Assembly (NCBI GenBank): GCA_039808665.1
Contig: JBDHTO010000010.1
Span: 1-19,449 of the forward strand
Reading direction: 5' to 3'
DNA: 19,449 nucleotides
Source of the DNA: JBDHTO01 sp039808665
GTDB taxonomy: Bacteria > Pseudomonadota > Alphaproteobacteria > Paracaedibacterales > JAKBAR01
Shown here: positions 1 through 6,429 of the stretch, piece after piece
Position numbering within the stretch: position 1 is the stretch's first letter
Layout of the letters: every line of letters begins with the position of its first letter
Made by a program: the position numbers and the translations under genes
Notes under the pieces: model-generated
What the model was told of the DNA's origin: nothing
Seen by the model: the letters and a program-made list of their open reading frames with translations, nothing else
Databases searched by the model: none

Positions 1-468
1 ATAGGCGTCATTATCACAAAAGTAGAAAAAACAAGCAAAACAGGGCAAAAATACGCCTTTGCTCAGATTTCGGATCAATTTGGTGTTTTCGAAGTCGCCC
101 TCTTTTCAGAGGTCTATACAAAGGGACGAGATTTACTCGTCCCAGGCACGGCTGTTATTGTTAACGTAAATTTAAGGGTTGATGGTGAAAACTATAGGTT
201 GGTCACACAATCCATTGCACCTCTCGATCAGGCTATGCAGACTCTTACAAAAGCCCTTCGCATTACTGTGGATGAAACGCTCTCTGCGCGTCATATAGAG
301 ACTATTCTGTCCGAGGCCGGAGAAGGTAGCACAAGTGTTGTCCTCAATGTACAGTTGATTAATTCACCCTTTGTGGAAATTTTTCTACCGTCTCTCTATA
401 ACGTTACGCCAGAAATACGATCCAAACTCCTGGCCATCCCAGGCGTGCTTGGAATACAAGACTCTTAA
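1..468 (+). CDS. dnaE: DNA polymerase III alpha subunit, C-terminal end (partial)
   Basis: This is the last 155 codons of the replicative DNA polymerase catalytic subunit; the reading frame is open from base 1 and the gene begins outside the window. Residues 1-75 of the fragment read as the OB-fold near the DnaE C-terminus: a strand with ITKVEKTSKTGQKYAF, then ISDQFGVFEVALFSE, then LLVPGTAVIV and RLVTQSIAPLD. OB-folds of this kind bind single-stranded template DNA. The remaining 80 residues form the variable C-terminal tail. The polymerase domains lie upstream and cannot be judged here. The gene ends with TAA at 466-468, 93 bases before a hairpin with a short T-run. Identification rests on the OB-fold sequence pattern alone, without the catalytic part. 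Confidence 0.85.
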   Translation: MGVIITKVEKTSKTGQKYAFAQISDQFGVFEVALFSEVYTKGRDLLVPGTAVIVNVNLRVDGENYRLVTQSIAPLDQAMQTLTKALRITVDETLSARHIETILSEAGEGSTSVVLNVQLINSPFVEIFLPSLYNVTPEIRSKLLAIPGVLGIQDS

Positions 469-561
469 CAAGAAGGTACCGCCCCACCCCTCCATTTTAT
501 TTGCCGAGATGCTGAGGTTAAAATGACTGGCATGGATAGAAGAAGTGGAGCGATGGACACA

Positions 562-592
562 CAAAAAAATTGGGCTGTCTCAAGCCCATTTT
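562..592. terminator. Bidirectional terminator between dnaE and the YdcH gene
   Basis: A 6-bp stem TGGGCT (571-576) / AGCCCA (583-588) with a 6-base loop is flanked by seven A on the left (563-569) and four T on the right (589-592). Read on the minus strand it is a hairpin followed by seven T, a good rho-independent terminator for the gene ending at 600. Read on the plus strand the T-tract is short, so termination of dnaE would be weaker. The 130 bases between dnaE and the minus-strand gene hold nothing else I can identify. Confidence 0.65.
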
Positions 593-599
593 CCGAATC

Positions 600-809
600 C
601 TATGCAATAATATTGGGACGAAGGATGCCTTGTAATTTTACAATAGCGTCTTTGACCCTCAGTTTTTCTTTTTTTAACCGATGTTCCTCAAAATCATTTA
701 ACCGGGAATGCGTCCTCAATGAGGAAATCGCGGAATCAAGATTTTGATGTTTTTGTTTTAGCTCTGTAAGTGAGCGATCTAGCTTTTTCATATCTTCGAA
801 GGACAACAT
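600..809 (-). CDS. YdcH/DUF465 family small coiled-coil protein
   Basis: A 69-residue, highly charged helical protein of the YdcH/DUF465 family, whose molecular role is not established. The family pattern is visible: a helix (LTELKQKHQNLDSAI), a short turn, then the typical EEHRLKKEKLRVKDAIVKL helix, giving a predicted antiparallel helical hairpin. I chose the ATG at 809 because AGGG lies 8 bases upstream and the length fits the family. An in-frame ATG at 839 would add ten residues (MLICHSRVAK), but its GGA sits too close to the codon. A perfect TATAAT on the minus strand at 852-857 would place the transcript start near 846, leaving almost no leader for the 839 start; it has no clear -35. The gene is monocistronic and ends at a hairpin. 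Confidence 0.75.
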   Translation of the reverse strand: MLSFEDMKKLDRSLTELKQKHQNLDSAISSLRTHSRLNDFEEHRLKKEKLRVKDAIVKLQGILRPNIIA

Positions 810-927
810 TTTTGCAACCCTGCTATGACATATCAACATCCTTCATCATACATTATATTTTTTAATATGCAATACATTTTTTTATTATTCATTATTTGAA
901 CATTATAGTGTTGCAAATAAGTTTCAC

Positions 928-1917
928 TTACGCATCATGATATAAATACGCCAAGCTTGTACGCGCGCGTGCACCAAGCTCGGAAAGCATAGCACCTGAG
1001 GTTTTCGTTGCAAGGTCTACACATTTTTGAAGGGGATAACCCCGTGTCAAAGCATAAAGAAACCCACCAAGATAGTGATCTCCTGCACCTGTTGTATCAA
1101 CGATATTGGAAATATCAGGAGCTGGAAAAGAGAGAGGGTCTTCCCCTCTTGCAAAAACAAGCGAACCCTCCGCACCACGTGTCACAATACACACCTGGAG
1201 ATGATCCAGAAGGATTTCTGGTGAAAACATATCATGCTCGCCCTCACAAAAAACTGATCTCACTTCATTTTCGTTTCCTATAAATATATCCACGTATTTT
1301 TCAATAAAACGAAGTATAAGATCTCTATTTTTCAAAAGGCAGGCGGGATTTGCTGCACCCAACACAATCTTAGCACCACCTTCTTTTGCTTTTGCTAAAG
1401 CTTTTTCTGTAACACGCAGCATATTGGGGCTTTCAAACTGATAGGCCTCAAAAAGAATGTACTCTGCGTTTAAAACGAGACTTTCATCCATGTCTGCATC
1501 GCTAAATTCATGGGCCGTCCCAAGATACGTAATCATCGTACGATCATTATCTTCTGTAATAAGGCTAATACAGCGACCGGTCCCCATTCCTTTGTCACAC
1601 AACCCATGAGAAAAATCGATTCCCTGTTCATCTAAAGATTTTTTAAATATTTCTCCTAAGTCATCTTTGCATATGCGTGAAATAAGAGCGCATTTTCCAC
1701 CGAGCGCCGACATGGCAGAGAGCGTATTAACAGGCGCACTCCCCGCACATTTCATCAAAACCTCTAACTGACTCAAAAAACCGTCTGATGTCGCCTTATC
1801 AACGTGGGTTGTCGTTCCCTTTTGGATACCATGCTCTTCAAAAAAATCCATATCTACTTTTGCAAAAAGGTCAACAATCGCCTGACTAATGGCTACAACA
1901 TCATACTTTTTTTTCAT
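928..1917 (-). CDS. PfkB-family carbohydrate/nucleoside kinase, adenosine kinase-like
   Basis: A 329-residue cytoplasmic ribokinase-fold kinase. The C-terminal PfkB signature DTTGAGD (274-280) carries the anion hole and the predicted catalytic base Asp280. The NxxE motif that positions Mg-ATP is Asn215-Glu218. The N-terminal substrate region CAGSAPVNTLSAMSALGG (57-74) corresponds to the usual GGSAANT-ALGG segment. From memory, overall layout and the C-terminal ELGAR segment resemble alphaproteobacterial proteins annotated as adenosine kinase. I infer phosphorylation of adenosine or another nucleoside or sugar; specificity cannot be read from sequence. The usual GG of motif 1 is CAG here, and His follows the catalytic Asp where a small residue is common. 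Translation starts at ATG 1917 with only a weak ribosome site. It is divergent from phbB with 83 bases between the starts. Confidence 0.82.
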   Translation of the reverse strand: MKKKYDVVAISQAIVDLFAKVDMDFFEEHGIQKGTTTHVDKATSDGFLSQLEVLMKCAGSAPVNTLSAMSALGGKCALISRICKDDLGEIFKKSLDEQGIDFSHGLCDKGMGTGRCISLITEDNDRTMITYLGTAHEFSDADMDESLVLNAEYILFEAYQFESPNMLRVTEKALAKAKEGGAKIVLGAANPACLLKNRDLILRFIEKYVDIFIGNENEVRSVFCEGEHDMFSPEILLDHLQVCIVTRGAEGSLVFARGEDPLSFPAPDISNIVDTTGAGDHYLGGFLYALTRGYPLQKCVDLATKTSGAMLSELGARARTSLAYLYHDA

Positions 1918-2000
1918 GGGTATAAGGGCTCAAACACTCTTTTCACCACTATAACCATCCTGCATAATGGGACAAGTTATTTCGAAAAGATTTTATTGTT

Positions 2001-2723
2001 ATGTCACGCACAGCTCTTATCACAGGTGGAACACGCGGTATTGGCGCGGGAATTTGCACAGTCCTCAAACAGGCAGGATACAACGTCATTGCGACTTATC
2101 ACGGAAATGATGAACGCGCCCGTGAATTTTCAGAAAAAAATAGCATTCCTGCATACAAATGGGATGTTGCTCATTATGAAGAGTGCGTCCATGGCATAAA
2201 AACTGTCACGGAGAGACACGGACCTGTTGATATTCTTGTCAATAATGCGGGAATCACAAGAGACAGTTTCCTTCATAAAATGACACCTGAGATGTGGAAT
2301 GATGTGATCACAACAAACCTCTCCTCCCTTTTTAATATGAGCCGATGTGTTATCGAATCCATGCGTGAACGGGGATTTGGGCGTATTATCAGTTTATCCT
2401 CCATCAATGCGGCAAAAGGGCAAATGGGACAAACAAACTACAGCGCGGCTAAAGCAGGGGTTATTGGCTTCACAAAAGCATTAGCACAAGAAGGTGCATC
2501 AAAAGGTATAACAGCGAACGCTATCGCCCCTGGTTATATCGATACGGATATGGTCCGGGCTGTTCCTGAAAATGTCTTAGAACAAATCATCGCGCAAATC
2601 CCTGCAAAACGACTCGGTCAAGCCAGTGAAATTGGTCGTGCCGTGGCCTTTTTAGCATCCGAAGATGCTGGATTCATCAATGGCGCAACGCTGCACATCA
2701 ATGGCGGCCAATATATGATCTAA
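2001..2723 (+). CDS. phbB: Acetoacetyl-CoA reductase (NADPH-dependent SDR)
   Basis: A 240-residue classical short-chain dehydrogenase. It has the cofactor loop TGGTRGIG (8-15), NNAG (81-84), structural Asn106, and the catalytic Ser134, Tyr147 and Lys151 in YSAAK. The segments YHGNDERA, AYKWDV, NNAGITRD, HKMTPE.W, FGRIISLSSIN, KGQMGQTNYSAAKAG and the C-terminal NGGQYM are those of PhaB/PhbB rather than FabG. The family reduces acetoacetyl-CoA to (R)-3-hydroxybutyryl-CoA with NADPH for polyhydroxybutyrate synthesis. No phaA (thiolase) or phaC (synthase) lies in this window. ATG 2001 has no clear Shine-Dalgarno. The stop overlaps the plsY stop by 4 bp tail-to-tail, leaving no room for a terminator. 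A FabG-like role is the main alternative. Confidence 0.88.
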   Translation: MSRTALITGGTRGIGAGICTVLKQAGYNVIATYHGNDERAREFSEKNSIPAYKWDVAHYEECVHGIKTVTERHGPVDILVNNAGITRDSFLHKMTPEMWNDVITTNLSSLFNMSRCVIESMRERGFGRIISLSSINAAKGQMGQTNYSAAKAGVIGFTKALAQEGASKGITANAIAPGYIDTDMVRAVPENVLEQIIAQIPAKRLGQASEIGRAVAFLASEDAGFINGATLHINGGQYMI

Positions 2724-3304
2724 AATCGGCCTTCTTCTCCTGACAAAAGCCTTTTGAGATTGCTTCGATGGGTCCACACAAGCAAAAGCGCAATGAGAAG
2801 AGAAAGAATAGCAAGAGAAGGCTCATCAAGGAGATAAGCCGCAATCGGTGTTAAAATGAAGGAGACAAGCGCCGAGAGCGAAGAAATCCTAAATATCTTG
2901 GCAACAACAAGCCAGCATATAACCGTAAATAAAAACACATAAGGATTCAGGGGAATCATCACACCAAGAGCTGTGGCAACCCCCTTCCCCCCCTTAAACC
3001 AAAGCCAAAGAGGAAAGATATGCCCAAGCACAGCAAAAATTGCTGAAACAAGGGCAACACCCTCAGCCTCACCAAAAAGACTCGCGAGATAAACAGCTAT
3101 AGCCCCCTTAAGCGCATCAAGGAAAAGTGTGGCTACGGCAATTTTTTTGTTTCCCGTACGCAAAACATTTGTCGCGCCAATATTACCTGAGCCAATGCCT
3201 CTTATATCAATGCCTTGAACATATTTTGTAAGCAATAAGCCAAAGGGAATTGATCCTAAAAGATAGGCAAGAAAAAATAGGTAAATATCTTGAAAATAAA
3301 ACAC
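2720..3304 (-). CDS. plsY: Glycerol-3-phosphate acyltransferase PlsY
   Basis: A 194-residue multi-pass inner-membrane enzyme that transfers acyl groups from acyl-phosphate to glycerol-3-phosphate, the first committed step of phospholipid synthesis in the PlsX/PlsY pathway. The conserved motifs appear in order: GSIPFG (17-22), GSGNIGATNVLR (38-49), GHIFP (94-98), KGGKGVAT (104-111) and HRSNLKRL (179-186). Five to seven hydrophobic segments are visible, as in the family. The start is GTG at 3304, immediately after the pntB TAA; GGAG of the pntB tail lies 3 bases before it, and no ATG precedes the conserved region. It is therefore probably translated by coupling as the last gene of the pnt operon. 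Confidence 0.92.
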   Translation of the reverse strand: MFYFQDIYLFFLAYLLGSIPFGLLLTKYVQGIDIRGIGSGNIGATNVLRTGNKKIAVATLFLDALKGAIAVYLASLFGEAEGVALVSAIFAVLGHIFPLWLWFKGGKGVATALGVMIPLNPYVFLFTVICWLVVAKIFRISSLSALVSFILTPIAAYLLDEPSLAILSLLIALLLVWTHRSNLKRLLSGEEGRF

Positions 3305-4702
3305 TTACTCCATTCCCTTGATAATTTCTTCGCATACTTTTTTCGCATCTCCCAAAACCATAAAGGTATTGTCCCGGTAGAAAAGCTCATTATCGACACC
3401 AGAATAACCCGATGCCAAAGAGCGCTTGACAAAGAGCACGGTTCGCGCTTTTTCAACATCTAATACGGGCATTCCATAAATAGGAGAGCTTGTATCGGTT
3501 TTCGCCGCGGGGTTTGTAATATCGTTCGCACCAATAACAAAGGCAATATCCGTTGTTCCAAAATCGCTGTTGATTTCATCCAACTCAAGAACATCATCAT
3601 AAGGGACATTCGCCTCAGCCAACAGAACGTTCATATGCCCCGGCATACGCCCTGCCACGGGATGGATTGCATAGCGTACTTTAACTCCCTTTGACTTGAG
3701 TGTATCTGCCATTTCACGAAGAGCATGCTGCGCCTGAGCAACCGCCATACCATAGCCAGGAACGATAATGACCGAGCTTGCGTTGCCGAGTAAAAAGGCT
3801 GCATCTTCACCACTCGAAACCTTGACAGGGCGATCTTCCTGAGAAGAAGCGACGGCACCTGAAGTTGAGTTATCCGTCCCAAATCCACCAAGGATAACAT
3901 TCACGATGGAGCGGTTCATACCTTTACACATAATATAACTAAGGATCGCACCCGATGCACCGACAAGGGCACCTGTAATAATCAAAAGATTGTTAGAAAG
4001 GGTAAATCCAATCCCTGCGGCTGCCCATCCCGAGTAAGAGTTGAGCATCGACACCACAACGGGCATATCCGCCCCACCGATGGGAAGGATAAGGAGAAAA
4101 CCTAAAACAAAGGCAAGCCCCGTCACCGCATAGAGAAGAAACTCTGACCCCGATAGAGTAAACAGAAGGATAGATGCAACCGTAATAATCCCAAGGATGG
4201 CATTGATTTTGTGTTGCATCGGAAAAACCAACGGCTTTCCAGAAATGAGTCCCTGAAGCTTTCCAAAAGCGATAAGTGATCCAGAAAACGTAATCGCACC
4301 GATCACCGCACCCAAACTCATCTCAAAAAGACTCATGGTATGGATATGTCCAGGCGTTCCAATGCCGTAAGCAGAGGGCTCCAAAAATGCTGCAAAAGCC
4401 ACAAAAACGGCCGCAAGACCGACAAAGCTATGAAAACCCGCAACAAGTTGGGGAAGCGCTGTCATTTGAATCTTTTTGGCAATCAATGCCCCGACAAAAC
4501 CACCGGAAACAATAGCAACAAGGATGATAAAGTAGCTGGAAATGACAGGACTAAAAAACGTTGTCCCAATGGCAAGCCCCATACCCACCATACCGTACAG
4601 ATTACCTTGCTTAGAGGTTTTTGCAGAGGAAAGTCCCTTAAGTGCGAGGATAAAGCAGATACCAGAAATAAGATAAAGAAGAGCAGAAATATTAGAAGAC
4701 AT
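3305..4702 (-). CDS. pntB: NAD(P) transhydrogenase subunit beta
   Basis: A 465-residue beta subunit of the proton-translocating transhydrogenase, which transfers hydride from NADH to NADP+ driven by the proton gradient. The first 265 residues form the membrane domain dII with about nine helices. They include His91 in GFHSFVG (the proton-channel histidine, at the E. coli number), GGADMPVV (209-216) and LNSYSGWAAAG (220-230). A linker of about 45 residues leads to the NADP-binding dIII: GYGMAVAQAQ (316-325), VAGRMPGHMN (349-358), GANDITNPAA (391-400) and KRSLASGYSGVDN (426-438). All key motifs are intact. AGAGGG lies six bases before ATG 4702. It sits 12 bases after pntAB and directly precedes plsY. 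Confidence 0.96.
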   Translation of the reverse strand: MSSNISALLYLISGICFILALKGLSSAKTSKQGNLYGMVGMGLAIGTTFFSPVISSYFIILVAIVSGGFVGALIAKKIQMTALPQLVAGFHSFVGLAAVFVAFAAFLEPSAYGIGTPGHIHTMSLFEMSLGAVIGAITFSGSLIAFGKLQGLISGKPLVFPMQHKINAILGIITVASILLFTLSGSEFLLYAVTGLAFVLGFLLILPIGGADMPVVVSMLNSYSGWAAAGIGFTLSNNLLIITGALVGASGAILSYIMCKGMNRSIVNVILGGFGTDNSTSGAVASSQEDRPVKVSSGEDAAFLLGNASSVIIVPGYGMAVAQAQHALREMADTLKSKGVKVRYAIHPVAGRMPGHMNVLLAEANVPYDDVLELDEINSDFGTTDIAFVIGANDITNPAAKTDTSSPIYGMPVLDVEKARTVLFVKRSLASGYSGVDNELFYRDNTFMVLGDAKKVCEEIIKGME

Positions 4703-4714
4703 AAGGAACCCTCT

Positions 4715-5113
4715 TTACTTAGATTTTGAAAACATGGAAAGCATACGTTCTGTGACGATGAAGCCTCCAAAAATATTGATTGAAGCGAGAAAGACCGCCA
4801 AAAACCCAAGGAATGTTGCAGAACTTCCTTCTGGACCCGCCGCCAACATCGCTCCCACAATAATGACACTCGAAATCGCATTCGTGACGGCCATCAGTGG
4901 AGAATGAAGAGCTGGTGTGACTTTCCATACCACATAATACCCAACAAAACACGCAAGGGCAAAAACCGTAAGCCCCACAACCCAGGGATCCAATGTTCCC
5001 ACATGAGCAACGTCCGTTCCTGATTTGATCAGCATCTCCATCTCCCCCATTTGCTGAAGAAGACCGGACACTGTTGCTTTTAATTGTTCAATTTGATGAA
5101 TGAGTTGACTCAT
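4715..5113 (-). CDS. pntAB: NAD(P) transhydrogenase alpha subunit, membrane part (PntAB/PntA2)
   Basis: A 132-residue protein holding the membrane part of the alpha subunit, encoded separately from the NAD-binding part as in Rhodospirillum and many other alphaproteobacteria. A polar, possibly coiled N-terminus of about 40 residues is followed by three hydrophobic segments. The conserved core is LTVFALACFVGYYVVWKVTPALHSPLMAVTNAISSV read in pieces: ACFVGYYVVW, PALHSPLM and VTNAIS, then FLASINIFGGFIVTERML. The start ATG 5113 has an AAGGGGA ribosome site that overlaps the pntAA stop codon, so translation is probably coupled. It is the middle gene of pntAA-pntAB-pntB. In E. coli the same region is fused to the NAD domain. 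Confidence 0.95.
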   Translation of the reverse strand: MSQLIHQIEQLKATVSGLLQQMGEMEMLIKSGTDVAHVGTLDPWVVGLTVFALACFVGYYVVWKVTPALHSPLMAVTNAISSVIIVGAMLAAGPEGSSATFLGFLAVFLASINIFGGFIVTERMLSMFSKSK

Positions 5114-5125
5114 AAAAAAATCCCC

Positions 5126-6241
5126 TTATTTCGTTGCAAACATAGGATGGATAATGTCGCCTTTGTGGGCTAAACAAGTTCCCTTGACAATTTCATCTTC
5201 CATATTCAAGGATCCTTCTTTGAATAGGTTACTGATAAAATTGACAACATTTCGGCTAAACATTTGACTTGCATCAAAGGCAATATGACTTGGCATATTC
5301 AAGGGCGCATAAATTTTAACCCCCTTATAATCAATGATGTCATCCGATTTTGATAACGTGCAATTTCCACCAGACTCAATCGCCAGATCAATCACAAGGG
5401 AGCCATGCTTCATGACATCCACCATGTCTTGATCGAGAAGAATGGGTGCCTTTTTAAAGGGAATTTGAGCCGTTGCAATCACGACATCCTGATTTTTTAA
5501 AACATCCATGAGTTTGGCACGTTGAGCTTTTTTGTAATCTTCGCTCATCTCTTTGGCATATCCGCCTTGCCCATCACCTTTTTCTTCAAAAGGAACCTCA
5601 ATAAATGTGGCACCAAGGCTTTCTACCTGTTCTTTTGCTGCTGCACGCACATCGAACACGGACACAATCGCACCGAGTCTTTTGGCTGTGGCAATAGCTT
5701 GAAGACCAGCAACGCCGGCACCAAGGATAAGAACCCGTGCCGGTGCAATCGTTCCAGACGGTGTCATCATCATGGGAAAAGCACGGGGAAGCATTGTTGA
5801 GGCCTCAACAACGGCACGATAACCAGATAAGTTACTCTGGGATGACAGAACATCCATACTTTGAGCACGTGTAATACGGGGAATCATATCCAGGGAAAAT
5901 CCCGTGATAGATTGTTTGCATAAAAAGTCCCTTAGGGATTCAGAACTATGGGGCTTTAAAATACCGATGAGAACTGAATCCTTGGGCAAGGTTTTCCAAT
6001 CTTTTTCATCGCCTTGAGAAACACGCACGACAACGTTTGCATCCTTAAGAAGTTCTTTTGTATCCTTTGAAAGTGTCGCGCCACACCCCTGATAATCGTT
6101 ATCGACAAAACCAGCACGCTCTCCCGCACCACTTTGAACAAAAACATGATACCCAAGGCCCGTAAGCTTCTTTACACCTTCTGGTGTAAGCGCAACACGA
6201 TGTTCGTGCCCCTGAGATTCTTTCATAACAGCGATTTTCAA
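5126..6241 (-). CDS. pntAA: NAD(P) transhydrogenase alpha subunit, NAD(H)-binding part (PntAA/PntA1)
   Basis: A 371-residue soluble dI domain that binds NAD(H), related to alanine dehydrogenase. The N-terminus MKIAVMKESQGHEHRVALTPEG matches the family in order (KES, E-RVA-TP). The contact loop that meets the NADP domain is RITRAQSMDVLSSQSNLSGY (122-141), with Arg125 and Asp130. The Rossmann motif is GAGVAGLQAI (174-183). The later segment TAQIPFKKAP normally reads TALIPG or TAQIPG, so Phe replaces a conserved Gly. Translation starts at TTG 6241, supported by AGGG 9 bases upstream and the family N-terminus; the first ATG would be codon 6 and would remove conserved residues. It is the first gene of pntAA-pntAB-pntB-plsY. 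Confidence 0.94.
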   Translation of the reverse strand: MKIAVMKESQGHEHRVALTPEGVKKLTGLGYHVFVQSGAGERAGFVDNDYQGCGATLSKDTKELLKDANVVVRVSQGDEKDWKTLPKDSVLIGILKPHSSESLRDFLCKQSITGFSLDMIPRITRAQSMDVLSSQSNLSGYRAVVEASTMLPRAFPMMMTPSGTIAPARVLILGAGVAGLQAIATAKRLGAIVSVFDVRAAAKEQVESLGATFIEVPFEEKGDGQGGYAKEMSEDYKKAQRAKLMDVLKNQDVVIATAQIPFKKAPILLDQDMVDVMKHGSLVIDLAIESGGNCTLSKSDDIIDYKGVKIYAPLNMPSHIAFDASQMFSRNVVNFISNLFKEGSLNMEDEIVKGTCLAHKGDIIHPMFATK

Positions 6242-6307
6242 ATCAGGATCCCTTTATAAAAATAAATGTGACTCAACCTACCATGGATAGTTTTTTGGGC
6301 AAAGGGG

Positions 6308-6375
6308 TGTTGTGCATAAGAAAAGACCCTTTACAGAAAAAGTCTTTCTTGGCGATTGTCGTAAAATGTTGTGCA
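6308..6375. promoter_or_regulatory. Control region between pntAA and maeB: hairpin flanked by a 9-bp direct repeat
   Basis: The 188 bases between the divergent pntAA and maeB starts hold two structures. TGTTGTGCA occurs twice on the plus strand, at 6308-6316 and 6367-6375. Between them is an inverted repeat, AAGAAAAGAC (6318-6327) with GTCTTTCTT (6342-6350), pairing 9 bp with one bulged A around a 14-base loop. The right-hand repeat contains TTGTGC (6369-6374), which with TACACT (6393-6398) and an 18-base spacer is a possible maeB promoter. On the minus strand, TTGCCC-16-TAGGTT upstream of pntAA is a weaker candidate. Function as an operator is inference. Confidence 0.35.
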
Positions 6376-6429
6376 CATACACTATTTTTAGGTACACTAA
6401 TTCTCTAAAACACATAAAAAAATAATAAA

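Noticed and set aside
523..747. Plus-strand frame opposite the YdcH gene
   Set aside because: It spans the terminator hairpin and runs antisense to a recognisable DUF465 protein.
899..912. Near-palindrome AACATTATAGTGTT between the kinase and YdcH genes
   Set aside because: It is imperfect, AT-rich and without a T-run in a very AT-rich 88-base gap; I cannot support a terminator or operator call.
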